A stretch of 64,000 nt of DNA from a bacterium (lineage in GTDB: Bacteria > Chloroflexota > Anaerolineae > Caldilineales > Caldilineaceae): NCBI GenBank assembly GCA_016124945.1, contig WGMT01000036.1:186001-250000 (forward strand), written 5' to 3'. A program made the translations under genes and the position numbers. A model generated the notes under the pieces. It was not told the DNA's origin. It made no database searches and worked only from the letters and a program-made list of their open reading frames with translations. This document shows, piece after piece, positions 52,061 through 61,181 of this stretch. How positions within the stretch are numbered: position 1 is the first letter of the stretch; every line of letters begins with the position of its first letter.

Positions 52061-53680
52061 ATGCAAAACGTCGGCCCCTACATCAGCGAGTATGGACTGG
52101 ACAACCACGGTATCGACAACGCGGAGACAGTCTACTGGAATCTGCCCACACCGATGCTCTACGAAGAGGCGATACGCCGTCGCGAAGGCGCCGTTACCCA
52201 CCTTGGCCCTCTGGTGATCCGCACCGGCGATCATACCGGGCGTTCACCTAACGATCGTTTTGTGGTATGTGAATCCAGTTCAGAAAAAAATGTTTGGTGG
52301 GGCAAAATCAACAGCCCATTCGAGCCACAGAAGTTTGACGACATCTACCGCCGCATGCGCTCCTACAGTCAGCATCGCGATCTATTTGTCTTCGATGGTT
52401 ATGTAGGCGCCGATACCCGCTATCAGCGCAAAGTACGCGTGATTACCGAGAAGGCGTCGTTGATCCTATTTGCCCGTAACATGTTCATTCGTGAATTTGA
52501 CGGTGAAGTGCTGCGGTCCTTCAAACCAGACTTTACTGTGTTCGACATGCCAAGCTTCCACGCCATCCCCGAAGAAGACGGCACACGCAGCCAAACCTTT
52601 ATCATCCTGAACTTCGCCAAGAAACTGGTGCTCATTGGCGGTAGTGCCTACAGCGGTGAGATCAAGAAGTCGATCTTCAGCGCCATGAACTACATCCTGC
52701 CCCTCGAAGGTGTGATGAGCATGCATTGCAGCGCCAATTACGGCAGAAACAAAGACGACGTTGCCCTTTTCTTCGGCTTAAGCGGCACGGGCAAGACGAC
52801 GTTAAGCGCCGACCCGGCGCGCACCCTTATCGGCGACGACGAACACGGCTGGAGCGATGACGGCGTCTTCAACTTGGAAGGCGGCTGTTACGCCAAGGTG
52901 ATCAAGCTCGATCCCAAAGGCGAGCCCGAAATCTACGAAACCACGCGGCGCTTCGGCACGATCCTCGAAAACGTGGCCTATGACAGCAAGACCCGCCGCA
53001 TCGACCTGAATGATGCATCGCTGACCGAAAACACCCGTGCAAGCTACCCGATTACCCACATCGCCAATGCCGATCCTTCGGGCGTGGCCGGCCACCCCAA
53101 GAACATTGTCTTCCTCACGGCGGATGCCTTCGGTGTACTGCCGCCCATTAGCAGGCTGACCAAGGAACAGGCGATGTATCATTTCCTCAGCGGCTACACG
53201 GCGCGTGTCGCCGGCACCGAACGAGGGGTCACCGAGCCCAAGCCTGTTTTCTCAGCGTGCTTTGGTGCGCCCTTTATGCCACTGCACCCAGGCGTCTATG
53301 CCGAGTTGCTAGGCAAGAAGATCGACGAACAGAATGCACAGGTCTGGCTGGTCAATACCGGCTGGACGGGTGGCCCTGCAGGCGTCGGCTCCCGAATGAA
53401 GCTGGCCTACACTCGCCGTATGATCAGCGCAGCCTTAACCGGTGAACTCAAAGACGTCGAGATGATGGTCGATCCCGTCTTCGGGCTGAGTATTCCGGCT
53501 GCAATCAATGGTGTGCCGAGCGAAGTCCTCAACCCACGCAACACCTGGATGGACAAGACGGCCTACGACAAAAGCGCTCATGAACTGGCCCAGATGTTTG
53601 TTGCCAACTTCAAGGAATTCGAAAGCGGCGTGAGCCAGGAGATCATCAACGCCGGGCCGCAAGCTGTGGCGGTACGCTAG
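52061..53680 (+). CDS. pckA: Phosphoenolpyruvate carboxykinase (ATP)
   Basis: 539 aa from the ATG at 52061, with GGAGGA 5 nt upstream. It turns oxaloacetate and ATP into phosphoenolpyruvate and CO2, the first step of gluconeogenesis. Seen: LVIRTGDHTGRSPNDRFVV (about residues 50-68), MSMHCSANYGR, the kinase P-loop FFGLSGTGKTTLSADP (about 237-252), IGDDEHGWSDDGVFNLEGGCYAKV with metal-binding Asp residues, and NTGWTGGPAGVGSRM. All key residues are present. Growth on peptides and amino acids, suggested by the left half of the window, needs this step. Confidence 0.97.
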   Translation: MQNVGPYISEYGLDNHGIDNAETVYWNLPTPMLYEEAIRRREGAVTHLGPLVIRTGDHTGRSPNDRFVVCESSSEKNVWWGKINSPFEPQKFDDIYRRMRSYSQHRDLFVFDGYVGADTRYQRKVRVITEKASLILFARNMFIREFDGEVLRSFKPDFTVFDMPSFHAIPEEDGTRSQTFIILNFAKKLVLIGGSAYSGEIKKSIFSAMNYILPLEGVMSMHCSANYGRNKDDVALFFGLSGTGKTTLSADPARTLIGDDEHGWSDDGVFNLEGGCYAKVIKLDPKGEPEIYETTRRFGTILENVAYDSKTRRIDLNDASLTENTRASYPITHIANADPSGVAGHPKNIVFLTADAFGVLPPISRLTKEQAMYHFLSGYTARVAGTERGVTEPKPVFSACFGAPFMPLHPGVYAELLGKKIDEQNAQVWLVNTGWTGGPAGVGSRMKLAYTRRMISAALTGELKDVEMMVDPVFGLSIPAAINGVPSEVLNPRNTWMDKTAYDKSAHELAQMFVANFKEFESGVSQEIINAGPQAVAVR

Positions 53681-53821
53681 AAGACAAAAGACGGTGGACG
53701 AACGTCCAGGTTAACGGTGAAGATTGAGGCGCCGAGTGGGGAGACCTACCCGGCGCTTTCGCGTGGAGCAGAGATGGAACGCTTTCGATCCTCACCGCGT
53801 GGCAAAGGCGGCGGCGGTTCG

Positions 53822-53830
53822 TGGTATACT
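53822..53830 (+). promoter_or_regulatory. Extended -10 promoter element before era
   Basis: TGGTATACT (53822-53830), an extended -10 with no clear -35, 43 bases before the era start codon. Confidence 0.45.
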
Positions 53831-53873
53831 GAATTTCCTTTTGAACATTTTTTGTGTCAGTCAGGAGCGTATC

Positions 53874-54908
53874 GTGTCGCACAAGCCGAAACAGGGTGCA
53901 TCTGAACCCGAAGATTTTGAAGCTCAATTCGCCGATCTTCTCAGTGGGCAGGCCGACCTACCTAGCGACCATCGCAGTGGTTTTGTGGCAGTGATCGGGC
54001 GGCCCAACGTGGGCAAGTCGACATTGCTTAATCGCCTATTGGGGCAAAAGATCGCCATTACCAGCGACAAGCCACAGACGACGCGCGATCAAATCCTGGG
54101 CATCCGTAGCGAAGAAGATGCGCAGTACATCTTCCTTGACACGCCCGGCATCCACCGCCCCAAACATAAATTGGGCCAACACATGGTGCAGGTGGCAGAA
54201 GAAACCATTACCGACGATGCCGATGTGGTGCTCTGGCTGGTGGATGTGACCACGCCCCCCACCGATGAGGACATGCTCATTGCCGGGCGGCTCCGTGAAC
54301 TCGGTGCAAAAATGCCGCTGCCCCGCTTGATCCTGGGGCTAAACAAACTCGATCAGTGGCAGGGCGACGATAACATGTTGGCAGAACGCCGCGCCGCCTA
54401 CCTCACCTTGCTCGACGGCGTCAACACCGAAGACACGCCCGCCGCTGTGATGAGCTACACCTTCAGCGCCATAGACGCAAGTGGCGTCGACGCACTACTG
54501 GCCAGTCTTCGTGCGGCGCTGCCAGAGGGTCCTCAATACTACCCCGACGATCAGGTCACCGATCTCAATCTACGTTTCCTGGTGGGCGAGTTGATCCGTG
54601 AACAGGTGCTCAATCTGCTACACCAAGAAGTGCCACACAGTGTCGCTGTCGGCGTTACCGAGTTTGAGGAACGCAGCGACGATCTCACATACATTGCCGC
54701 CACGATTTACGTCGAGCGCTCTACACAAAAGGGCATTATCCTTGGCAGTGGCGGCGCAATGATTAAGCAGATCGGCAAGTTGGCCCGTCCTCAAATCGAG
54801 GAGATGGTAGGGACAAAGGTCTATCTTGAACTTTGGGTAAAAGTCTTGGAGAAGTGGCGACGGCGCGAGAACATGCTACGTCGCCTGGGTTACGAGATAG
54901 GCCGCTAA
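53874..54908 (+). CDS. era: GTPase Era (ribosome maturation)
   Basis: 344 aa from GTG at 53874, with AGGAG 6 nt upstream. Essential GTPase that binds the 3' end of 16S rRNA. G1 GRPNVGKST is at about residues 42-50, G2 TTRDQILG, G3 DTPGIHRPKHKLGQHMV, G4 NKLDQW, and the C-terminal KH domain ends KLARPQIEEMVGTKVYLELWVKV. The 35 or so residues before G1 are longer than in E. coli Era and acidic. A longer open frame upstream has no ribosome site. Convergent with the GNAT gene. Confidence 0.95.
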   Translation: MSHKPKQGASEPEDFEAQFADLLSGQADLPSDHRSGFVAVIGRPNVGKSTLLNRLLGQKIAITSDKPQTTRDQILGIRSEEDAQYIFLDTPGIHRPKHKLGQHMVQVAEETITDDADVVLWLVDVTTPPTDEDMLIAGRLRELGAKMPLPRLILGLNKLDQWQGDDNMLAERRAAYLTLLDGVNTEDTPAAVMSYTFSAIDASGVDALLASLRAALPEGPQYYPDDQVTDLNLRFLVGELIREQVLNLLHQEVPHSVAVGVTEFEERSDDLTYIAATIYVERSTQKGIILGSGGAMIKQIGKLARPQIEEMVGTKVYLELWVKVLEKWRRRENMLRRLGYEIGR

Positions 54909-54927
54909 CAAAAATAGCAAGCCATGC

Positions 54928-56064
54928 TCAAAAATCGTAGCGGTGTAGCAGGTAGGTGCGCTGTGCAGTGATGCCCTGTGCTTCCAGAAAAAGGTTCCCT
55001 GTAGCCGTAGAGGGCATCGGCCCAATCGCCAGGGTGCGCCAGCCGTCGTTGATGGCTACCTGCTGTGCCATACGCCAGAGTTGCCCCCCAATCCCCTGCC
55101 TACGCCAGGATGGGATCACACCACCAAAAATCAACCTTCCACCGTCCACGCGCTGCTGCAGCCGCCACCTCAGCCAGAGTCGCCACCAGGGTGTTCGCCC
55201 TCCGCCGGCACGCTGCAAGGCAGCGGCGAGATCGGGTTGTAGAAGCACATATCCCACCGATTCACCTGCCACAGTCGCCAACCACCCTTGCAACGGGAAA
55301 CGCATCAGTAGGCTCAACAGAAAATCAGCTTCCATGTCGTCAGGTGCGGGGAAGTCGGCCCACAGGGGCATCGTCTGCGCAAAGAGCGGCAGCAGATCGC
55401 CGGCCAGCCGCTGTGGATCAAACGGCTCAACAACGGCGAGGCCGTCCTGTGGATCGGCAACTTGCACGGGGAGGACCACTTCGTAGAGCAGTGCACGCCC
55501 TAGTGGACGGCACACCAATGCCGCCACTTCAGGCAAGTAGGGCGGGTTATAGGCGGAATGGAAGGGCGACAGACGATGAAAATGATCCTGAAGGACGCCG
55601 CTGCCCAGGTGTGGGGAAAGCCCGGTAGGCAGAATAAGCCGACGCACGCCCTGCGGTTGTAGCAATTCCTGTGCCTGTGCTAAAAATCGGGAAAGGCATT
55701 CATTGTCGTTGGCCAGATGCAGCACCGCCGCATAAGCAGCGTCGTCACGGCGACGGCGATCTCTCAGCAGCACACCCGCCACCACACTCTCCTCAAAAAC
55801 GGCGCCGGAAAAGGCCGGCAGGTCGGTGCGTTGCGGCGAGTGTGGCTGCTTGCGCTGGGGCAACGCTTCGCCGTAGAGAAAGATTGGGTCCATGCGGGCT
55901 AGATGAGCGTTTCGAGCAACGTCAAGCCACCGGCCAAAGTCGGGGTAGAAGGGCGGCACCCAACGATCATCATTCTGATAAATATGCCGCCAGTTTCGCA
56001 CAAAATCTCGCCGCTGCCAGCCTCCTTCGGCGACATTAAATCGATAGTTGAAGTAGCGTGCCAA
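54928..56064 (-). CDS. GNAT-like acyltransferase domain protein
   Basis: 378 aa. The C-terminal third has the acetyl-CoA motif GGVIPSWRRQGIGGQLWRMAQQVAINDGW (about residues 309-338), the Q/RxxGxG signature of GNAT folds. The N-terminal part opens FVRNWRHIYQNDDRWVPPFYPDFGRWLDVARNAH, as in long GNAT relatives of unknown substrate, with another GNAT-like half around 60-200. Two degenerate GNAT folds in one chain are plausible. It meets era tail to tail, 19 bases apart. Confidence 0.75.
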   Translation of the reverse strand: MARYFNYRFNVAEGGWQRRDFVRNWRHIYQNDDRWVPPFYPDFGRWLDVARNAHLARMDPIFLYGEALPQRKQPHSPQRTDLPAFSGAVFEESVVAGVLLRDRRRRDDAAYAAVLHLANDNECLSRFLAQAQELLQPQGVRRLILPTGLSPHLGSGVLQDHFHRLSPFHSAYNPPYLPEVAALVCRPLGRALLYEVVLPVQVADPQDGLAVVEPFDPQRLAGDLLPLFAQTMPLWADFPAPDDMEADFLLSLLMRFPLQGWLATVAGESVGYVLLQPDLAAALQRAGGGRTPWWRLWLRWRLQQRVDGGRLIFGGVIPSWRRQGIGGQLWRMAQQVAINDGWRTLAIGPMPSTATGNLFLEAQGITAQRTYLLHRYDF

Positions 56065-56129
56065 AATGGTTTTTCCTCAGGTTACTAGATGCGGATCGGT
56101 AGGGACGACACCCATCGCCCATAGTCCCC

Positions 56130-56290
56130 TGTGGAAAAAACCGGGGATAAGACGGGGCAACTATGGATAAGTCGATACAGATTGAGGATAACCTCCCTGG
56201 CAGATCAAAAGACGAAATCGACTTATCGACACAACCTTAAATTTTACAGAGATTTTATGGTATGACGCTGTTAAGAAATACAAATATTTT
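56130..56290. other. Possible replication origin or DnaA control region
   Basis: Near-matches to the DnaA box TTATNCACA on either strand: TGTGGAAAA (56130-56138), CGGGGATAA (56142-56150), TATGGATAA (56162-56170) and TTATCGACA (56223-56231), followed by an AT-rich stretch (about 56232-56290). None is a perfect box. The whole gap 56065-56713 before dnaA has no other gene I can support. It could be oriC or only dnaA self-regulation. Confidence 0.4.
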
Positions 56291-56713
56291 GGGGGCATAC
56301 TCAACCAACCCGCTAGATATCGCGTAGAACAAGCGTTCACGCCTTGAATTTGAACACTTTTCACTTCCCAAGCTTCGCCGAATCAATTGGCAATTCCGCC
56401 CACCTTTGATATACTACGCCGTACCGGATCGTTCACCGGCAGACGACCCCCTAGACACATACTTTGTCGGCGGGATCTGTTTACACAGTCCTCCCCGAAC
56501 GGCAGAACGCCACCTCAGTTTCAACGGGTATGTGTCGATGCACGCAACGGTCTGACCTCGGTAGATTTCACAACAATTGATTCACCTTCGTATATGCATT
56601 GGTGCATCGTGAATTTATTCACCTTACCTGACGCGCGCTTGATCGCGCCTTTCACAGGTGACATAGCGCCAATAAATCTGTACGGAACACCCGGATGGAA
56701 GGAGGGCCTTCAC

Positions 56714-58534
56714 TTGAGTAAGTATCAGCACTCACCACAGCCGTACAACTTCCTAACCGCTCCGGCGAATGAGAAACACGTTGTCACGGCAGCATCAGAG
56801 CGAATGGGAGCGGATGTGAGCAGCCACCTTCCTTATAGAGTGACAGATCAACAGAGCACGGATCAGCATCCGGGTGACAAGCATCCTAACGAGCAGGTGT
56901 TCCTTGCTTCAGAAGAGATGCCCCCGCGCGTGGATGCACGCGCGATCTGGCAAGCTGCACTTTCCGCGCTGGCATTACAAATGCCGACAGCCACCTACGA
57001 AACATGGGTGCGCGACACATCTGTGATTGCCTATGAAGACGGTGAGTTCATTGTCGGCACACCGAATCCCTATGCACGCGATTGGCTGGCCAATCGTCTC
57101 CAAACACCCATCAAGCGCATTCTAGGCAAGCTTCTGAATCGCTCTGTTCAGGTGACCTTCCGTGTACGCGTGCAAACCCGTGTGGAAGATGCGACAGACG
57201 ACTTGCCACCACTCTACCGCCCATTGGAACCGATGGAGCCCCGAACAACCCAAGCGCCTGCCAGGGCTGAAGCAACGGGACCAAGGCGCGCACTCGCTCC
57301 TCAACAGCAAAATCGCAATGTCCTTCTAGAAAAGGACAGGGAAGAGAGAGCGCAGCGGCTCGCAGAACATACTGGGGGAGCGGACAATACAGCGCAGGCA
57401 GGTACGCCCGTGACAAATTCAACGCCGTGGAATCAGAATGCCTGGCAACCGTCAGATCCAAATGAAGATGCGGTCAATCGCAGTTGGGCAGGCAAATCAG
57501 AAGTACACAGCACCCCGCTTAATCCGCGCTATACCTTCGAATCATTTGTGGTAGGCAGCCACAATCGTCTTGCACATGCGGCTGCGCTTTCGGTGGCGGA
57601 TCACCCTGGCCAACGATTTAACCCGCTTTTTGTCTACGGCGGGGTAGGGCTAGGCAAAACGCATCTGCTCCACGCCATTGGCAACCAAATGCTCACTGAT
57701 GGTCTGCAAGTGCTCTACTGCTCCTCTGAGCAGTTCACGAACGATCTGATCAGCGCCATTCGCAGCCAAAGCACCGAGGAATTTCGCAACAAATACCGTC
57801 AAGTCGATCTACTTCTTATTGACGACATTCAGTTTATCGGCGGCAAGGAAAGCACACAGGAAGAGTTCTTCCATACCTTCAACCACCTGCATGCTGCTGG
57901 TCGTCAAGTGGTGATCAGCAGTGATCGACCGCCCAAAGAAATCGCAACGCTTGAAGCCCGTCTACGTAGCCGCTTTGAAGGCGGCCTTCAAGCCGACATT
58001 TCGCAGCCAGATCTAGAAACCAGGGTGGCCATTCTTCAAACCAAAGCAGCACAGATGAAGACTGCGGTGCCGATGGATGTGCTGATGCTGATCGCCGAAC
58101 GCGTCGAAAGCAACATCCGAGAACTTGAAGGTGCGCTGAACCGGCTGATTGTCCAAGCCCCGCTTTATGAAGGCGGTGTCAACCGGCAAGCGGCAGAAGA
58201 AATTCTCAACAACCTGATGCCGCAACGCCGTCCCCGGGAAGCAACCAGCGTGGTTGAATTGGTGGCTGATTACTTCCGGCTTACTGTGGCAGATCTGACG
58301 GGCCGCACCCGTACCAAAGAAGTGGCCTACGCGCGTCAAGTTGCCATGTACCTATTGCGTGAGGAAAACGGCCTTTCGCTTCCTGCCATCGGTGGGCTGC
58401 TCGGCGGTCGCGACCATAGCACCGTCCGCTACGGGGTGGAAAAGGTAGAAACCGACCTCATTGAAGACGATGAACTGCGTCGGCACTTACAGATCCTACG
58501 CGAGAAAGTCTACGCACCACCTGCGAGTCGCTAA
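56714..58534 (+). CDS. dnaA: Chromosomal replication initiator protein DnaA
   Basis: 606 aa from a TTG at 56714, chosen for its strong GGAGGG site 7 nt upstream; an upstream in-frame ATG at 56387 has no ribosome site, and ATGs at about 56803 and 56918 are alternatives. Domain I (IWQAALSALALQMPTATYETWVRDT) begins about residue 78, so the N-terminal tail is long. Then come a long low-complexity linker, the AAA+ core with FVYGGVGLGKTHLLHAIGN (about 305-323) and LLIDDIQFIGGKE, and the DNA-binding helix-turn-helix with LLGGRDHSTVRYGVEKVE. It initiates replication by opening oriC. Confidence 0.95.
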   Translation: MSKYQHSPQPYNFLTAPANEKHVVTAASERMGADVSSHLPYRVTDQQSTDQHPGDKHPNEQVFLASEEMPPRVDARAIWQAALSALALQMPTATYETWVRDTSVIAYEDGEFIVGTPNPYARDWLANRLQTPIKRILGKLLNRSVQVTFRVRVQTRVEDATDDLPPLYRPLEPMEPRTTQAPARAEATGPRRALAPQQQNRNVLLEKDREERAQRLAEHTGGADNTAQAGTPVTNSTPWNQNAWQPSDPNEDAVNRSWAGKSEVHSTPLNPRYTFESFVVGSHNRLAHAAALSVADHPGQRFNPLFVYGGVGLGKTHLLHAIGNQMLTDGLQVLYCSSEQFTNDLISAIRSQSTEEFRNKYRQVDLLLIDDIQFIGGKESTQEEFFHTFNHLHAAGRQVVISSDRPPKEIATLEARLRSRFEGGLQADISQPDLETRVAILQTKAAQMKTAVPMDVLMLIAERVESNIRELEGALNRLIVQAPLYEGGVNRQAAEEILNNLMPQRRPREATSVVELVADYFRLTVADLTGRTRTKEVAYARQVAMYLLREENGLSLPAIGGLLGGRDHSTVRYGVEKVETDLIEDDELRRHLQILREKVYAPPASR

Positions 58535-58588
58535 ACATCCCATCCTGGCAAAGACAGTCCAATGCCAGTGGATAAAACAAGAGAACAC

Positions 58589-58641
58589 CGCCCAGCACCA
58601 TCGCCATCGTTACCGAAGGCGTGTGCTGGGCGTTCTTTTTC
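58589..58641 (+). terminator. Rho-independent terminator after dnaA
   Basis: CGCCCAGCAC (58589-58598) pairs with GTGCTGGGCG (58623-58632) and TTCTTTTT follows. An AGTGGATAA (58567-58575), 8 of 9 to a DnaA box, precedes it. Confidence 0.85.
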
Positions 58642-58716
58642 CTTACCTTGATTCCGCAAGTTGGTTTGCATAATTCTAACAGGTACAGTAAACTACGAAT
58701 AACATAGAGCATAGAA

Positions 58717-58726
58717 TTGTATACAA
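58717..58726. promoter_or_regulatory. TTGTATACAA palindrome before recA
   Basis: Perfect 10-base palindrome 59 bases before the recA start; a second palindrome ACAAATTTGT overlaps it. No classical LexA box (CTGT-N8-ACAG or GAAC-N4-GTTC) is seen, so this may be the local damage-control or another operator. Confidence 0.35.
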
Positions 58727-58784
58727 ATTTGTTACACGCGTTTACGTCTGCCCGATTTCACGAATCGGTACCGTTGGAGCGATC

Positions 58785-59804
58785 ATGCCGGCGAAGGATG
58801 GACGTCAGAAAGCACTAGAGACAACCCTCGCCACGCTAAACAAGCGTTATGGTGATGGAATCATTATGAAGTTGGGCGAATCCACTCGACTTGATGTTGA
58901 AACCATTCCGACCGGCAGTCTCAGCCTTGATATCGCAATCGGTGTTGGGGGGGTGCCGAGAGGGCGTATTATTGAAATCTACGGGCCGGAGAGTTCGGGC
59001 AAAACGACTATCTGCCTGCATGTAATCGCCGAAGCGCAGCGCGCCGGCGGCTACTGTGGGTTTGTTGATGTGGAACATGCACTCGATCCTGTCTATGCGC
59101 GGAAAATTGGCGTCAACGTCGATAATCTCTATGTCAGCCAGCCCGACACCGGGGAACAAGCACTGGAAATCACTGAAGCATTAGTTCGCTCCGGTGCGAT
59201 GGACGTGGTGGTGGTGGACAGCGTGGCAGCGCTGGTGCCGCGGGCCGAGATCGAAGGTGAAATGGGGGATAGCCACGTCGGTTTGCAAGCAAGGCTTATG
59301 AGCCAGGCGCTGCGCAAATTGGTTGGGGCCGTTAAATCCAGCGGCACAGCGCTGATCTTCACCAACCAGTTGCGCCAGAAGATCGGCATTATATTTGGCA
59401 ATCCAGAGACGACATCGGGTGGCATGGCCCTAAAATTCTATGCCAGCCTACGCCTCGATATTCGCCGCATTCAGTCGATCAAACAGGGAAACGACGTTAT
59501 CGGCAATCGCACACGGATCACAGTGCGCAAGAACAAGGTGGCCCCACCCTTCCGAGTAGCCGAATTCGATATTATGTACAACGAAGGCATTAGTACCGAA
59601 GGTGATTTACTCGACCTGGGCGTTGAGCATGAAATTGTTGAGAAGCGGGGCGCTTACTACCGCTTTAACGGCGATGCCATCGGCCAAGGTCGCGAAAACG
59701 CCAAGATCCACCTCCAGGAGCATCCAGAGTTGGCGGATCAGATCGATCAACTGCTTCGCAGTCGCGCTGGTCTACCTGCACCAGCAGATGCGGCGCCAGC
59801 ATAG
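58785..59804 (+). CDS. recA: Recombinase RecA
   Basis: 339 aa, usual length. Catalyses strand exchange and stimulates LexA self-cleavage. P-loop GPESSGKT is at residues 67-74, MDVVVVDSVAALVPRAEIEGEMGD (about 138-161) includes Walker B, and GLQARLMSQALRKL and NQLRQKIGIIFGNPETTSGGMALKFYASLRLDIRR (loop 2 region) are complete. The C-terminal acidic tail is short. recX follows about 600 bases downstream after a hairpin-rich region. Confidence 0.98.
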   Translation: MPAKDGRQKALETTLATLNKRYGDGIIMKLGESTRLDVETIPTGSLSLDIAIGVGGVPRGRIIEIYGPESSGKTTICLHVIAEAQRAGGYCGFVDVEHALDPVYARKIGVNVDNLYVSQPDTGEQALEITEALVRSGAMDVVVVDSVAALVPRAEIEGEMGDSHVGLQARLMSQALRKLVGAVKSSGTALIFTNQLRQKIGIIFGNPETTSGGMALKFYASLRLDIRRIQSIKQGNDVIGNRTRITVRKNKVAPPFRVAEFDIMYNEGISTEGDLLDLGVEHEIVEKRGAYYRFNGDAIGQGRENAKIHLQEHPELADQIDQLLRSRAGLPAPADAAPA

Positions 59805-59875
59805 ACCCACAGGCAGCACCGACAATCCCCCGTTGCCGCTGTGCCAAAATCAGTCCACCAGTCATCCAACCACGA

Positions 59876-59905
59876 TTTACCAAAAGGTCAGCAGTCGGGT
59901 ATACT
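59876..59905 (+). promoter_or_regulatory. Promoter in the recA-recX gap
   Basis: TTTACC (59876-59881) and TATACT (59900-59905), 18 bases apart, 71 bases after recA. It would start a transcript through the hairpin cluster and perhaps on to recX. Confidence 0.5.
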
Positions 59906-59911
59906 AGTCTT

Positions 59912-60176
59912 ACGAAGTGTTGCCGAAAATCGGCAGCCACAATCGAACTATTGTCACAGCGCAAACAACGATAGCACTGACACCGGAAAGCCGGTGATCC
60001 CGAAGATCGGGTACTCTGTTGTGAGGGCCTTGCGGCCTGTACAGATCATATGTGCAGTGTATCGGGGGAATCGAGTGGATAGCAAGGACGCTACATTATC
60101 GCGTCGTATAAATAGAATTCGGCACCTTGCACCATCAAGTCGAACGGCGTTTTGCCCTCTGTAAGGGTAGCAAAAC
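59912..60176 (+). ncRNA. Candidate structured RNA between recA and recX
   Basis: Within 265 bases lie at least five stems: TGCCGA/TCGGCA (59921-59935), ACAAT/ATTGT (about 59939-59954), CACCGG/CCGGTG (59981-59996), CCCGA/TCGGG (59999-60011) and GTTTTGC..GCAAAAC with an inner CCT/AGG (60149-60176). A GGCC..GGCC hairpin is near 60026-60037. No open frame with a ribosome site is seen. It does not match tmRNA, RNase P, SRP or 6S hallmarks I know. The remaining 60177-60409 shows no clear feature. Confidence 0.45.
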
Positions 60177-60409
60177 CTGGGTCGTTGGCAGTTGATCTCA
60201 CCTGATCGGCATTGTGTTCTTTAGATAACAGCAGAAGCATAGGTTAGGCAGCTCGATACTTCGGTCTGTCTTATGCAAGATGTACCGCTATCGGACTGGT
60301 AAAGTCGTTCGTCTGAAGCTCGACAGCCACATGGCCAAGGCTTCGGCTCGACCTTTGGATGCGCTGTGGCAACGCCGCAGCGCATTTTGTTGTTCACAGA
60401 GGGGCCGTC

Positions 60410-61072
60410 ATGGCCGGGCAGATCACAAGTCTGCGTTTCCAGAAGGGCAATCAAGAACGCGTCAACATCCATATCGATGGCGAGTATGCTTTTGCACTAC
60501 CGGCTATTGAAGCGGCCAAATTACGCAAAGGTGACTTTCTCAGCGATGAAGAGATTCAACGGCTGCGCTATGTCGACATTGAAGCCAAGGGCTATGATCG
60601 GGCAGTGCGTTTTTTAGGTGTGCGGCCACGGAGTGAGTGGGAAGTACGCCAGAACCTTCAGCGTTATCGTCCTCGAGGTAGCGAAGGACTAGACGAAACA
60701 CAGATCGAACAGGTGATCGAACGCCTCAGATCCCAGCACTATCTCGACGACGAGGCTTTTGCCCACTACTGGATCGACCAACGAAACCGGTTTAAGCCGA
60801 TGGCCCCACAGGCGCTGCGCTACGAGTTGCGGCGCAAAGGCGTTAACAACCATATCATCGACGCCATCGTGGAAACCGAAACCGACCCAGACGCAGCAGC
60901 ACTTGAAGTGGCCCGTCGTCAGGCACACCGCTGGGTGCATTTAGGAGAAGCGGAATTTCAGAAAAAACTAACTGGGCTGCTCCAACGCCGGGGCTTCCGC
61001 TGGGAGACAATCCGTAATGTCATCCGGCAAGTCTGGCAAGAAGAGCAGACAGACCAAGACAACCTTGAATAA
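60410..61072 (+). CDS. recX: Regulatory protein RecX
   Basis: 220 aa from the ATG at 60410, with GAGGGG upstream. RecX binds and restrains RecA filaments. It has the tandem three-helix pattern: RAVRFLGVRPRSEWEVRQNLQRY (about 64-86), IERLRSQHYLDDEAFAHYWIDQRNRFKPMAPQALRYELRRKGV (about 103-145), and a final repeat QKKLTGLLQRRGFRWETIRNVIRQVW. The N-terminal 50 residues (ITSLRFQKGNQERVNIHIDGEYAF) are the extra domain seen in long RecX. Placed after recA as in many bacteria. Confidence 0.93.
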   Translation: MAGQITSLRFQKGNQERVNIHIDGEYAFALPAIEAAKLRKGDFLSDEEIQRLRYVDIEAKGYDRAVRFLGVRPRSEWEVRQNLQRYRPRGSEGLDETQIEQVIERLRSQHYLDDEAFAHYWIDQRNRFKPMAPQALRYELRRKGVNNHIIDAIVETETDPDAAALEVARRQAHRWVHLGEAEFQKKLTGLLQRRGFRWETIRNVIRQVWQEEQTDQDNLE

Positions 61073-61181
61073 ACCTGTAGCGGAAGTATTTGCTCACATA
61101 ACTTTATGAGCACCTAATACGCACCTCCGCTCAATTATCGATACTTTCAAACGTGAACAATCCAAGATTGAGGGCCCGGAG

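Noticed and set aside
53724..53873. 50-residue N-terminal extension of Era
   Set aside because: No ribosome site upstream of 53724, a promoter element lies inside it, and GTG at 53874 has AGGAG at the right distance.
59912..60176. Known RNA (tmRNA, RNase P, SRP or 6S RNA)
   Set aside because: No tRNA-like end, no RNase P conserved blocks, no SRP tetraloop domain and no single long 6S-type bubble hairpin are visible.
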